A stretch of 64,000 nucleotides of DNA from the NCBI RefSeq assembly GCF_900129395.1, contig NZ_FQVP01000004.1, positions 1-64,000 of the forward strand, given 5' to 3'. Below the pieces are notes generated by a model. The model did no database searches, had not been told where the DNA came from, and saw only the letters and a list, made by a program, of their open reading frames with translations. Every line of letters starts with the position of its first letter. Within the stretch, counting starts at the first letter, position 1. Shown in pieces: positions 7,498 through 15,848 of the stretch. A program made the translations under genes and the position numbers. The stretch comes from Pseudosulfitobacter pseudonitzschiae. GTDB taxonomy: Bacteria > Pseudomonadota > Alphaproteobacteria > Rhodobacterales > Rhodobacteraceae.

Positions 7498-7704
7498 CCC
7501 TAATTGCGTAAGCATTGTCGCCAGCTCGTTTCTGATTGACGAAACGTCCCGTGCCAAGACAACTGCCCAACGCAGCGCACGACGGAAGCCCATGTGTTAA
7601 TCTGAAATGCAAAACCCGCATTCGTCCATCTATGAAGCGCCTAACTGGACCTGATTCGTCGCGTGCAGATCAAAACCGATATACCCGGGCATAATCCCAC
7701 CACT

Positions 7705-7724
7705 TGTCCCCCATATGTCCCCCA
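7705..7724 (+). repeat. Direct repeat near the island end, candidate integrase arm sites
   Basis: TGTCCCCCA occurs at 7705-7713 and again at 7716-7724, one helical turn (11 bp) apart and about 70 bases from the tRNA 3' end. Repeats of this size and phase next to an attachment site are typical of arm-type binding sites for tyrosine recombinases or excisionases. The assignment is inference. The surrounding 7498-7793 holds no convincing gene. Confidence 0.45.
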
Positions 7725-7793
7725 AACAGCGGTGCATGGCGGATTGGCATCAGCTAGCACCCCGTAAGGGATTGATATGGTGGGAGAAAGTGG

Positions 7794-7866
7794 TGAGCCG
7801 TGTTGGGTTCGAACCAACGACCTACTGATTAAAAGTCAGTTGCTCTACCAACTGAGCTAACGGCCC
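7794..7866 (-). tRNA. tRNA-Lys(UUU)
   Basis: The minus strand folds as a complete cloverleaf. The 7-bp acceptor stem (7860-7866 with 7795-7801) has one G-T pair and an A discriminator at 7794. The D-loop is AGCTCAGTTGGTAGAGC, the anticodon loop CTTTTAA has anticodon TTT at 7831-7833, and the T-arm contains GTTCGAACC. CCA is not encoded. The 3' end faces the island, so this gene is the likely integration target and its 3' part should recur at the far left end of the element. Confidence 0.97.
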
Positions 7867-7963
7867 ACTAGGCGGCCTAACTAGAAAGAGTTGGCGGGGT
7901 GGTCAAGCCCTATTCACCAACTTTATTTGCCGAGTACTGGATTCATTTCAGGTGCGGGGTTAT

Positions 7964-8806
7964 ATGCGCGAAATGGCACAGGATTCTCGAACAAATTTGC
8001 CCTTCATGAAGATGCACGGGCTGGGCAACGACTTTGTGGTTGTTGACGCGCGTGCGCATGACATGGCGATCACGCCTGCATTGGCCCAAGCCTTGGGTGA
8101 CCGGCACCGTGGTGTGGGATTCGATCAGTTGGCCGTGATCGGCAACGGGGCGGGTGACGCGCACCTGACCTTTTACAATTCGGACGGATCGCTGTCCGCC
8201 GCCTGCGGCAATGCGACACGCTGCATCGCGCGCTACCTGATGGACGAATCCGGCGCCAAGACACTGCACCTGACCACGGATCGTGGCGATCTGGCCGCGC
8301 GCGACATGGGCGACGGAATCACCTCGGTCAACATGGGCCACCCACAACTGGATTGGACCGAGATTCCGCTGGCCCACGAGATGGACACGCTGGAGCTGCC
8401 AATTGATGGCACGCCCACGGCCACCGGCATGGGCAATCCGCACTGCACCTTTTTCGTGGACGACGCCGAAGCCGTGGATCTGACGGAACTTGGCCCCCGC
8501 ATCGAACACCACCCGCTGTACCCGCAACGCACCAACGTCCAGGTTGCGCAGATCACCGGTCCCGACCGCATCCGTATGCGTGTCTGGGAACGTGGCGTGG
8601 GGCTGACACTGGCCTCTGGCTCATCCTCCTGCGCCACCGCAGTGGCAGCGGCACGTCGTGGCCTGACAGGGCGTGATGTGGTCATTGACCTGGACGGCGG
8701 GCAACTGCGCGTCGAATGGCGCGACGATGGCGTCTGGATGACCGGTGCCACCATGCACGTCTTTTCGGGCGAACTGACGCAGGCGTTTCTGGACAGCCTG
8801 ACATGA
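7964..8806 (+). CDS. dapF: Diaminopimelate epimerase
   Basis: This enzyme interconverts LL- and meso-diaminopimelate, the penultimate step of lysine synthesis and the source of the peptidoglycan cross-linking residue. The 280-residue protein begins MREMAQ; a GTG at 7952 is the upstream alternative. It carries the N-terminal signature [15 protein letters not shown] and the two active-site cysteines of the cofactor-independent epimerase, Cys81 in AACGNATR and Cys223 in SGSSSCATA, one in each half of the pseudo-symmetric fold. The stop overlaps the start of mtaB by 4 bases (ATGA), so the two are co-translated. The pairing is common in Rhodobacterales. Confidence 0.97.
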   Translation: MREMAQDSRTNLPFMKMHGLGNDFVVVDARAHDMAITPALAQALGDRHRGVGFDQLAVIGNGAGDAHLTFYNSDGSLSAACGNATRCIARYLMDESGAKTLHLTTDRGDLAARDMGDGITSVNMGHPQLDWTEIPLAHEMDTLELPIDGTPTATGMGNPHCTFFVDDAEAVDLTELGPRIEHHPLYPQRTNVQVAQITGPDRIRMRVWERGVGLTLASGSSSCATAVAAARRGLTGRDVVIDLDGGQLRVEWRDDGVWMTGATMHVFSGELTQAFLDSLT

Positions 8807-10050
8807 GCGCCCCGATCTTCTCGAATCACGGCTGCCGCCTGAACGCTTACGAACTTGAGGCGATGAAGGAACTGGCCGAGGGTGCAGGGCTGCAAGACGC
8901 CGTGGTGGTCAACACCTGCGCCGTCACCGCCGAGGCGGTGCGCAAGGCCCGTCAGGACATCCGCAAGCTGCGCAAGGCCAATCCGAACGCCCGCCTGATC
9001 GTCACTGGCTGCGCGGCCCAGACCGAGCCAGACACCTTCGCCAACATGGCCGAGGTCGACGCGGTGATCGGCAACACCGAGAAGATGCAGGCGAACACAT
9101 GGTCCGGCCTTGCCGGCAACTTTGGCACCGAACCTGTGCAGGTTGACGACATCATGTCGGTGACCGAAACCGCAGGCCACCTGATCGACGGCTTTGGCAC
9201 CCGCAGCCGCGCCTATGTGCAGGTCCAGAATGGTTGTGATCACCGCTGTACCTTCTGCATCATCCCCTACGGTCGCGGCAACTCGCGTTCGGTGCCTGCG
9301 GGGGTCGTGGTGGACCAGATCAAGCGTCTTGTGGACCGCGGCTATAACGAGGTGGTGCTGACTGGCGTTGATCTGACGTCCTGGGGCGCCGACCTGCCTG
9401 CCGCGCCACGTCTGGGCGATCTGGTGATGCGTATTCTCAAACTGGTCCCCGACCTGCCCCGCCTGCGCATCAGCTCGATTGATTCGATTGAGGTGGACGA
9501 GGCATTGATGCAGGCGATTGGCACGGAACAGCGGTTGATGCCGCACCTGCACCTGTCGCTGCAACACGGCGACGACCTGATCCTGAAACGGATGAAGCGC
9601 CGACACCTGCGCGGTGATGCCATCCGGTTTGCCCAAGAGGCGCGCGCACTGCGGCCAGACATGACCTTTGGTGCCGACATCATCGCGGGCTTCCCGACCG
9701 AGACCGAAGCGCATTTTGAAAACGCGCTGGCACTGGTCGAAGAATGCGACCTGACGTGGCTGCATGTCTTTCCCTATTCGCCGCGCCCCGGAACCCCTGC
9801 GGCGCGGATGCCGCAAGTGAACGGCCGCGCGATCAAGGAACGTGCCGCACGGCTGCGAGAGGCCGGTGCAGCGCAGGTTCAGCGCCACTTGAGCGCACAG
9901 ATGGGCCGCACCCACCAGATCCTTATGGAAAGCCCGCATATGGGCCGCACGGCGCAATTCACCGAAGTGCATTTCGACGCGCCCCGGACCGAAGGCAGCA
10001 TCGTCACCGCCCGCATCACAGGTATGGCGGACAGTCACCTGCTGGCCTGA
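8803..10050 (+). CDS. mtaB: tRNA t6A37 methylthiotransferase
   Basis: The 415-residue radical-SAM enzyme adds a methylthio group to t6A37, giving ms2t6A in tRNAs that read ANN codons; tRNA-Lys(UUU) is the best-known substrate of MtaB. The N-terminal UPF0004 domain has the MtaB-type start [12 protein letters not shown] with cluster cysteines in NTCAVT and TGCAAQ. The radical SAM motif CxxxCxxC is Cys145, Cys149 and Cys152 in [14 protein letters not shown]-like segment closes the protein. The HGCRLNAYE start separates MtaB from MiaB and RimO. ATG 8803 overlaps the dapF stop, which fixes the start. A strong bidirectional terminator follows. Confidence 0.95.
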   Translation: MSAPIFSNHGCRLNAYELEAMKELAEGAGLQDAVVVNTCAVTAEAVRKARQDIRKLRKANPNARLIVTGCAAQTEPDTFANMAEVDAVIGNTEKMQANTWSGLAGNFGTEPVQVDDIMSVTETAGHLIDGFGTRSRAYVQVQNGCDHRCTFCIIPYGRGNSRSVPAGVVVDQIKRLVDRGYNEVVLTGVDLTSWGADLPAAPRLGDLVMRILKLVPDLPRLRISSIDSIEVDEALMQAIGTEQRLMPHLHLSLQHGDDLILKRMKRRHLRGDAIRFAQEARALRPDMTFGADIIAGFPTETEAHFENALALVEECDLTWLHVFPYSPRPGTPAARMPQVNGRAIKERAARLREAGAAQVQRHLSAQMGRTHQILMESPHMGRTAQFTEVHFDAPRTEGSIVTARITGMADSHLLA

Positions 10051-10077
10051 CACACCTCACCGAACGCCAGACAACGA

Positions 10078-10109
10078 AAACCCCCGCCCTGTTGCCAGCG
10101 CGGGGGTTT
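10078..10109. terminator. Bidirectional terminator between mtaB and petC
   Basis: AAACCCCCGC (10078-10087) pairs with GCGGGGGTTT (10100-10109) around a 12-base loop, with A and T tracts on the outer sides. It sits between convergent genes and can serve both strands. Confidence 0.85.
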
Positions 10110-10133
10110 GTCATGTCGTCCAAGGCGTCAGGA

Positions 10134-10982
10134 TCAATCCTTGCGCTTGTACTTTTTCTTGACCGGCGCCCAGATGCGCTTGTTGGTCAGGTACAGCAGA
10201 ACCGACAGCAGCGTCAGGAACACAACGCCGACAAAGCCAGCCTGTTTGCGCTGCGACAGCTTGGGTTCAGCGGTCCACATCAGGAACGCCGCAACGTCCT
10301 GCGCTTCGTGGTGCAGTTCGTTCGAGTGGCCATCGGCAAACTCGACATCCTCGCCGCTCAGCGGTTGGGCCATGGCGATCCAGCTGCCCGGGTACATATG
10401 GTGCCCGTCCTCGTCCTTGCACTCTTCCGGATAACCACCTGCCGTAAATGCGGTGTTGTAGTGTCCGGGGAAATCCGCAGGGGCGCAGCTGGGTGCGTCT
10501 TCGTAGCTGATCAGCAGGGTGGCAATATATTCAGGGCCACCGATGCCGTTCATCAACTGGTTGATCCCCAGGTTATAGGGACCATGGAACCCCGCGCGCG
10601 CCTTGGCCATCAGGCTCAGGTCGGGCGCGTTCTCCAATGCGGATACGGGGAAGTGATCCACCGGCTTGCCGGGGCGCATGTCGTCCAGTTCAGGATCAAA
10701 AACCTCGAACTGTTCGGAATAGGCGCGCACCTGATCTTCGGGCAGATGAGGCCCGCCCTCATCCGCCAGGGTCCGCAGCGGCACGAACTTCAGACCGTGA
10801 CAGGCCGAGCATACCTCGGTGTAGATCTGAAGGCCGCGCTGCAGCTGGTTGGTGTCGTAGGTGCCAAACGGACCGTCGAACGGGAAATCGAAGTTCTCGA
10901 CATGCCCTCCGCCGCCAGCGGCATAAGCGCCCCCTGCCAGACCAAAGGCCACAGCAGCGCCAAGTGCGATTTTCTTGAACAT
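10134..10982 (-). CDS. petC: Cytochrome c1 of the bc1 complex
   Basis: This is the membrane-anchored c-type cytochrome that takes electrons from the Rieske centre and passes them to soluble or membrane cytochrome c. The 282-residue precursor has a signal peptide ending near AYA-A (residue about 22), heme attachment at Cys58-Ser-Ala-Cys61-His62, a candidate axial Met in WIAMAQPLS, and one C-terminal membrane helix ([18 protein letters not shown]) followed by a lysine-rich tail. ATG 10982 is chosen because GAGG lies 9 bases upstream. The ATG at 10991 would sit directly on that site. It is the third gene of petABC, 13 bases after petB. Confidence 0.97.
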   Translation of the reverse strand: MFKKIALGAAVAFGLAGGAYAAGGGGHVENFDFPFDGPFGTYDTNQLQRGLQIYTEVCSACHGLKFVPLRTLADEGGPHLPEDQVRAYSEQFEVFDPELDDMRPGKPVDHFPVSALENAPDLSLMAKARAGFHGPYNLGINQLMNGIGGPEYIATLLISYEDAPSCAPADFPGHYNTAFTAGGYPEECKDEDGHHMYPGSWIAMAQPLSGEDVEFADGHSNELHHEAQDVAAFLMWTAEPKLSQRKQAGFVGVVFLTLLSVLLYLTNKRIWAPVKKKYKRKD

Positions 10983-10995
10983 GGTGCTCATCCTC

Positions 10996-12342
10996 TTATT
11001 CCGCAGGCTGCGACGCGGCGTCGGCCTTGGCCGAACCGGTCTTGGCCACTTTTGCGGCAAAGTCGTCTTCGATTGTCGCGGGCTGTGCATCGGGTTTTTC
11101 AATCACACCCAGCAGCGGCAGGATGATCAGGAAATAGGCGAACCAATAGGCCGACGCGATCAGCGAGAAGCTGGCGTAGGGTTCTTCCGCAGGCATCGAC
11201 CCCAGCCACATCAGTGCGAGAAAGTCGACGACCAACAGCGCGAACCACATCTTGAACATCGGGCGATAGCGGCCCGACCGTACCGAAGATGTATCCAGCC
11301 ACGGCACCAGCGCCATAACGGCAATCGCACCGAACATCGCCAGAACACCAAAGAACTTGGCGTCGATGATGCCGCCGGTCACGAAGGACGCGATCTGAAC
11401 GACCCACACTTCCGAAGTGAACGCCCGCAGGATCGCGTAGAACGGCAGGAAGTACCATTCGGGCACGATGTGCGCAGGTGTCGAAAGCGGGTTGGCTTCC
11501 AGGTAGTTGTCCGGGTGGCCCAGGTAGTTCGGCATAAAGCCGACGACCGCAAAGAACACCACCAGAATGACGGCCAGCGCGAACAGGTCCTTGATCACGA
11601 AATAGGGCCAGAAGGGCAGCGTGTCTTTCTCGGCTTCTTCTTTCGATCCTTTGCGCACATCAACGCCCGTGGGGTTGTTGTTGCCGGTCGAATGGAAGGC
11701 CCAGACGTGAACGATGACCAGACCCGCGATCAGGAACGGCAGCAGGTAGTGCAGGCTGAAGAAACGGTTCAGCGTGGCGTTGTCCACCGCAGGCCCGCCC
11801 AGCAGGAAGGTTTGCAGACCTTCACCAATGAACGGAATCGCGCCGAACAGGCCGGTAATAACCGTGGCGCCCCAGAACGACATCTGACCCCAGGGCAGAA
11901 CATAGCCCATAAAGCCGGTTGCCATCATCAGCAGATAGATCAGCATACCGATGATCCATGTGATCTCGCGCGGGGCCTTGTAGGACCCGTAGTACAGACC
12001 GCGGAAAATGTGGGCATAAACAGCCACAAAGAACAGCGAAGCGCCGTTTGCGTGCAGGTACCGCAGCATATAGCCGCCGTTCACGTCACGCATGATATGC
12101 TCGACGCTGGCGAATGCCATGTCGACGTGCGGTGTATAGTGCATCACCAGAACGATACCGGTGACGATTTGCAAGACCAGGCAGAACACCAGAACGATGC
12201 CCCAGATCCACATCCAGTTCAGGTTCTTGGGTGTGGGGATCATCAATGTGTCGTACAGCAAACCGACAACGGGCAGACGGCTGTGCAGCCATTTTTCTCC
12301 GCCGGTTTTCGGTTCGTAATGGTCGTGAGGAATTCCAGACAT
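10996..12342 (-). CDS. petB: Cytochrome b of the bc1 complex
   Basis: The 448-residue integral membrane protein holds the two b hemes and the quinol-oxidation and quinone-reduction sites. It shows the expected series of hydrophobic helices, the heme-ligand region [19 protein letters not shown] with HANGAS and HIFRGLYYG in helix B, the quinol-site signature [14 protein letters not shown], and [14 protein letters not shown] at the cd region. The length and an acidic C-terminal extension rich in Asp, Lys and Ala are typical of Rhodobacterales. It lies 14 bases after petA and 13 before petC. Confidence 0.98.
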   Translation of the reverse strand: MSGIPHDHYEPKTGGEKWLHSRLPVVGLLYDTLMIPTPKNLNWMWIWGIVLVFCLVLQIVTGIVLVMHYTPHVDMAFASVEHIMRDVNGGYMLRYLHANGASLFFVAVYAHIFRGLYYGSYKAPREITWIIGMLIYLLMMATGFMGYVLPWGQMSFWGATVITGLFGAIPFIGEGLQTFLLGGPAVDNATLNRFFSLHYLLPFLIAGLVIVHVWAFHSTGNNNPTGVDVRKGSKEEAEKDTLPFWPYFVIKDLFALAVILVVFFAVVGFMPNYLGHPDNYLEANPLSTPAHIVPEWYFLPFYAILRAFTSEVWVVQIASFVTGGIIDAKFFGVLAMFGAIAVMALVPWLDTSSVRSGRYRPMFKMWFALLVVDFLALMWLGSMPAEEPYASFSLIASAYWFAYFLIILPLLGVIEKPDAQPATIEDDFAAKVAKTGSAKADAASQPAE

Positions 12343-12356
12343 TGCGTTCCCTTCCC

Positions 12357-12938
12357 TTAACCCAGTTTAATCGTGGTTGCGTCCACGAATTCAGCCACAG
12401 GAACCGGAAGGTTCTGCGGTGCTGGCCCTTTGCGGATACGGCCCGCTGTGTCGTAGTGTGAACCGTGGCAGGGGCAGAACCAGCCGCCAAAGTCGCCCGC
12501 GTCGCCCAAGGGCACACAGCCCAGGTGCGTGCAAACGCCCATCATCACCAGCCATTCGCTGTCGGCATTTGCGTCGCCGCCGACCGGAACCAGCGACCGG
12601 TTCGGGTCGGTGGCGGGCGCATCAGCCGCGATGTTCGCGTTGCGCGCAATCGGATCGGGCAGCGTTGCCGGATCAACCTCGTTCGCCGCGGCCACTTCGG
12701 CCTCGGTGCGCAGACGGATGAACACGGGCTTGCCCAGCCATTTCACGGTCAACTGTGTGCCCGGCGCCACGCCTGACACGTCCACGCGAATCGACGACTG
12801 CGCCTTAACGTCCGCCGAGGGGTTCATCTGATTGACCAGCGGCCAGACGGCAGCACCTACCGCTACTGCACCTGCACCCGCCGTTGCGTAGTACAGGAAA
12901 TCGCGCCGGTTGCCGTCGTGTTCATCTGTGTGGGACAC
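12357..12938 (-). CDS. petA: Rieske iron-sulfur protein of the bc1 complex
   Basis: The 193-residue protein carries electrons from quinol to cytochrome c1 through a 2Fe-2S cluster. It has a twin-arginine start ([18 protein letters not shown], residues 9-26) that stays as the membrane anchor. A hinge follows, then the two cluster boxes: Cys136-Thr-His138-Leu-Gly-Cys141 and Cys155-Pro-Cys157-His158-Gly-Ser. It is the first gene of petABC. The 190-base upstream region (12939-13131) must hold the operon promoter, which I cannot pinpoint. PetR/PetP-type regulators of this operon are encoded 12 kb away at 25249-26459. Confidence 0.98.
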   Translation of the reverse strand: MSHTDEHDGNRRDFLYYATAGAGAVAVGAAVWPLVNQMNPSADVKAQSSIRVDVSGVAPGTQLTVKWLGKPVFIRLRTEAEVAAANEVDPATLPDPIARNANIAADAPATDPNRSLVPVGGDANADSEWLVMMGVCTHLGCVPLGDAGDFGGWFCPCHGSHYDTAGRIRKGPAPQNLPVPVAEFVDATTIKLG

Positions 12939-13131
12939 GGGGTTTTCTCCAACTCTCTTGACCCTCGGGGGTCATTCGCCAATGGGGCCACGCAACAAAG
13001 CGCGGCCTTCCTCGGGGCGTATCTAACGGGGTGAACCTGTCCAGTCCAGCATCATTGATGTCGCATGTCGCCACATGTGGGAACTTTATCAGCCTGTGAC
13101 GCACAGAAACGCAGGATTCGCCCCTTGTGCC

Positions 13132-13731
13132 TTAGGGTACAGTCGCTTGCATCGAATCGCGCGCGTTGAATTTGGCGGCCCAAGCGGCCAAAGCATCGCG
13201 GCCCTTGCGCCAGTTGCGATCCTCGTGGCGGAAGTCCAGATAGCCCAGCGCACAGCCGACTGCGATATGACCAATATCCAATGGCCCGTGCAGATGCGCC
13301 ATCCAGCGGTTGTCCAGCGCATCCAGCCCGCGCGACACCTTTTCCCACTGGTTTTCGACCCATGTGTCCGACTGCTGCGCGGGATCGCGCAGGCGCCGCT
13401 CGTAAACCATGCTGACCGCTGCTTCCATGATCGCGTCGCCGGTGGCTTCCAGCGTCAGCGTCTCCCAGGGGTTTGTCGCGGGATAGAGGCCCGCCTTGGC
13501 CCGGTCGTCCAGAAACCGCGTGATAACCCGGCTGTCATACAGCGTCGCACCGCCGTTGCGCACCAGCGCCGGGATCTTGCCAATCGGGTTCGCCGCGGCC
13601 AGTTCGGCAGGCGTGGCACCGGGGGCAGTGGTCACATTGACGATCTCGACATCGTCCAGTTGCTGCGTCTCGCGCAACACCACCAGGACCTTGCGGACAA
13701 AGGGCGACGCCCCGGACATCAACAGCTTCAT
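13132..13731 (-). CDS. Glutathione S-transferase family protein
   Basis: This 199-residue cytosolic protein has an N-terminal thioredoxin-like domain (residues 1-80: LLMSGASPFVRKVLVVLRE, then NPIGKIPALV and LYDSRVITRFLDD, the glutathione-site cis-Pro and ESR-like block). A helical domain follows with the GST_C layout and the conserved DIGHIAVGCALGYLDFR. The active-site position is Ser in SGASPFVRK, which suggests a serine- or cysteine-type bacterial class. The substrate is unknown. It is a single gene with its own upstream gap. Confidence 0.9.
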   Translation of the reverse strand: MKLLMSGASPFVRKVLVVLRETQQLDDVEIVNVTTAPGATPAELAAANPIGKIPALVRNGGATLYDSRVITRFLDDRAKAGLYPATNPWETLTLEATGDAIMEAAVSMVYERRLRDPAQQSDTWVENQWEKVSRGLDALDNRWMAHLHGPLDIGHIAVGCALGYLDFRHEDRNWRKGRDALAAWAAKFNARDSMQATVP

Positions 13732-13794
13732 TCGGCTCTCTCCCTTGAATGTTGCGTCACCCTAACGAAGGCCGCGCGACAGTCAAACGCGCAT

Positions 13795-14421
13795 CTAATC
13801 ACCCGAGCCCGCACCACGCATCAGCGCGGCCAGTACCGCCAGATCGCTGCCCACGCCAAAGGCCTCGACCCCGCCCGCTGCGCGCAATCGCACGTCATCA
13901 GGTTTGTTCTGGCTCAACTTCCATGTGCCATCCACACCGGTTACCGTGATCCGGCATGGCACGATCTGGCGCATCATCCGCTCCAGCGCGGTGGCGTCCA
14001 TCTTGTCCGTGGTCCAGGGTGCCTTGGGCTGCAACCGATCTTCGAAATGCGCCGACTGTAGGTCCAGCAGCGCGCGCAGCTCGTCCTGCGGGCGCAATTC
14101 CAGCATTCCAGTCAGATGCACGGCGACGTAATTCCACGTCGGCACCTGATCGGGCACCTCGTACCAGTCGGGCGACACATAGCTGTCGCCACCACTGACC
14201 GCCAAACGCACCGGCTGCGGGCTGGCCAGCAGCCGCGCGATGGGATTGGAGCGCACCAGATGCAGTGCCACGCTGGCCCCGTCATCGGACAACACGAAAG
14301 GTACGTGGCTGATCAGCGGCCCGTCGGGCGCATTCATCGCCAGCACGCCAAAACCACGGTCACGGGCAAAGGCCAGATTGCGCGCCGCGTCAGCGTCGTG
14401 AAAAACCGGATTAGGGTGCAT
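13795..14421 (-). CDS. PaiB-like FMN-binding protein
   Basis: The 208-residue protein is of the split-barrel FMN-binding family named after PaiB of Bacillus. The start at ATG 14421 gives MHPNPVF, the usual family N-terminus (MYxPxxF); the frame continues upstream only with a TTG. Recognisable blocks are DRGFGVLAMNAPDGPLISHVPF, HLVRSNPIARLL, YVSPDWYEVPDQVPTWNYVAVHLTG and KLSQNKPDD near the end. PaiB was described as a transcriptional repressor, but most homologues are untested and may be flavin-dependent enzymes. It diverges from the FMN riboswitch and ribH2, a context that fits a flavin-related protein. Confidence 0.85.
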   Translation of the reverse strand: MHPNPVFHDADAARNLAFARDRGFGVLAMNAPDGPLISHVPFVLSDDGASVALHLVRSNPIARLLASPQPVRLAVSGGDSYVSPDWYEVPDQVPTWNYVAVHLTGMLELRPQDELRALLDLQSAHFEDRLQPKAPWTTDKMDATALERMMRQIVPCRITVTGVDGTWKLSQNKPDDVRLRAAGGVEAFGVGSDLAVLAALMRGAGSGD

Positions 14422-14489
14422 GAATAACGTCCCGTTCAAAAGCCACGGTTCCTATTGCAGCCTTTGCCTGCTTTTGACAATCTAACCCT

Positions 14490-14630
14490 GTTCTCAGGGC
14501 GGGGTGCAATTCCCCACCGGCGGTATGCGGGCATGACCCGTAAGCCCGCGAGCGGCGCTTGCATCGCAGGCGTGTCAGCAGATCCGGTGAGATGCCGGAG
14601 CCGACGGTCATAGTCCGGATGAAAGAGAAC
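14490..14630 (+). promoter_or_regulatory. FMN riboswitch (RFN element)
   Basis: The closing stem is GTTCTC (14490-14495) with GAGAAC (14625-14630). Inside are the conserved blocks TCAGGGCGGGGTG, CCCCACCGGCGGTA, CCGCGAGCG, CAGATCCGGTGAGA, GCCGACGGTCATAGTC and GGATGAAAGAGAA. It precedes ribH2 by 80 bases. High FMN is expected to lower ribH2 expression. No strong terminator stem follows the aptamer, so translational control is more likely. Confidence 0.97.
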
Positions 14631-14709
14631 GTGTCATGTCTGTGCTCTGTGGCGCAGCTGTGGCATGTAATCGCCTTGGGTGACGTGTCTGTTACGATAG
14701 GAGATTACT

Positions 14710-15156
14710 ATGACACACACCCGCATCGCTTATGTTCAGGCTCGTTGGCACGCCGATATCGTCGACCGCGCGCTGGACGGATTTTCCGAGGTTATCCCCC
14801 GCGCCCAGATCGACGTGATCGACGTGCCCGGCGCGTTCGAGATGCCGCTGATGGCGCGCGATCTGGCAGCGACGGGCCGCTATGATGCCGTCGTCTGTGC
14901 CGCGCTGGTGGTGGACGGTGGTATATATCGTCACGACTTTGTCGCCAGCGCCGTGGTCGACGGGCTGATGCGCGCAGGAATGGACACCGGTGTGCCCGTC
15001 CTGTCGGTGTCGCTGACGCCACACCACTTTCAGGAAACCGATCATCACAAGGCGATCTACGCCGATCACTTCGTGTCCAAGGGCCGCGAGGCCGCGCACG
15101 CAGCTTTGGGCATCCTCAAGGCGCGCAGCAGCCTGCGTAGTGTCGCGGCGGCTTAG
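14710..15156 (+). CDS. ribH2: 6,7-dimethyl-8-ribityllumazine synthase, type II (RibH2)
   Basis: The enzyme condenses a ribitylaminopyrimidine with dihydroxybutanone phosphate, the last step before riboflavin synthase. The 148-residue sequence matches the type II (decameric) enzymes known from Brucella and Mesorhizobium: QARWHADIVD at the N-terminus, PGAFEMPLMA, TGRYDAVVCAALVVDGGIYRHDFV, and the catalytic-His segment SVSLTPHHFQETDHH. AGGAG lies 8 bases before the ATG. It is alone behind the FMN riboswitch, so it is probably the flux-adjusting paralogue while a housekeeping lumazine synthase lies elsewhere. Its stop overlaps that of the convergent thiQ by 4 bases. Confidence 0.95.
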   Translation: MTHTRIAYVQARWHADIVDRALDGFSEVIPRAQIDVIDVPGAFEMPLMARDLAATGRYDAVVCAALVVDGGIYRHDFVASAVVDGLMRAGMDTGVPVLSVSLTPHHFQETDHHKAIYADHFVSKGREAAHAALGILKARSSLRSVAAA

Positions 15157-15848
15157 CCCAGATAGGCCCTCAAAGCAGGCGGCGGGTTGTCCATCAACGC
15201 CCCCGCTGCCTGTGGTGCATGGGCCATGCCCCCTTCGACAAAGATCACATCATCGGCAAAGCGGCGCACGTCTTGTGGCGCGTGGGTGACCATCATGACC
15301 GCAGCGCCCGTGTCGGCGGCGACGGTGCCGACCAGATCCAACATTTCATCCCGCAACGCAGGCCCGAGTGCCGCGAACGGTTCGTCCAGCAGCATCAGCG
15401 GCTTACCCTGCACCAACATCCGCGCCAGCGCCGCGCGGCTTTGCTGACCCCCGGACAGGTTGGCGGGCGTGCGATCCTCGAACCCCGCCAGCCCGACCCG
15501 CGTCAGCGCATCGCGCACCTGCCCCTGCTCCTCCGCCGTCAGGCGCAGCGCGGGGCGCAGGCCCAAGCCCACGTTCTGCGCCGCCGTCAGATGCGGGAAC
15601 AGGTTGCCGTCCTGAAACAACATCGCCATGCCACGTTTGTCGGGGGCGACATGCGTCATATCCTTCCCCTGCATCGTCACGGTGCCCCGCGCCAGCGGCA
15701 CGAAGCCCGCCACCGCCCCCACCAGTGTCGACTTGCCCGCACCCGATGGCCCGATGATCGCCACCTTGCGCCCCGCAGGCACCGACAGGTCGGCTCGCAG
15801 GCTGAAATCGCCCAGTTCGATCAATACGTCATTCAGATACAGCACCAC
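15153..15848 (-). CDS. thiQ: Thiamine ABC transporter ATP-binding protein
   Basis: This is the ATPase subunit of the thiamine/thiamine phosphate importer. The start chosen is GTG 15848, with GGGGG 4 bases upstream; the frame opens at ATG 15866, which would overlap thiP by 38 rather than 20 bases. The 231-residue protein has Walker A GPSGAGKST, Q-loop LFQDGNLFPH, signature LSGGQQSRAAL, Walker B LMLLDEP and the switch His in VTHAPQD, all intact. It is the last gene of TPP-riboswitch-controlled thiBPQ, overlapping thiP. The product is inferred from ThiB and the riboswitch; iron or spermidine ATPases look similar in isolation. Confidence 0.92.
   Translation of the reverse strand: MVLYLNDVLIELGDFSLRADLSVPAGRKVAIIGPSGAGKSTLVGAVAGFVPLARGTVTMQGKDMTHVAPDKRGMAMLFQDGNLFPHLTAAQNVGLGLRPALRLTAEEQGQVRDALTRVGLAGFEDRTPANLSGGQQSRAALARMLVQGKPLMLLDEPFAALGPALRDEMLDLVGTVAADTGAAVMMVTHAPQDVRRFADDVIFVEGGMAHAPQAAGALMDNPPPALRAYLG

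Larger units (their letters stand above)
1..7793. mobile_element. Integrated genomic island, right part, abutting tRNA-Lys
   Basis: The stretch contains an XRE repressor, a divergent run of short phage-like genes, a complete tyrosine recombinase (4163-5659) and AT-richer cargo, and it ends at the 3' end of tRNA-Lys. Tyrosine recombinases commonly integrate at tRNA 3' ends, so the right boundary is inferred to be at or just inside 7794. The left boundary and its matching repeat are outside the window. No capsid, tail or terminase gene is visible, so it could be a prophage remnant, a phage satellite or an integrative element. Composition supports foreign origin: the sampled lines at 6061 and 6181 have 24 G+C of 60, against 41 of 60 in the core line at 27481. 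Confidence 0.75.

Noticed and set aside
7415-7621. 68-residue minus-strand frame near the island end
   Set aside because: Overlaps the end of the 7153-7497 gene, has no ribosome site, and its arginine-rich, irregular sequence looks non-coding.
8233-10053. Long minus-strand open frame of 606 codons
   Set aside because: It lies antisense to dapF and mtaB, both strongly supported, and is a product of high GC at third codon positions. The same applies to long frames opposite dxs and ade.
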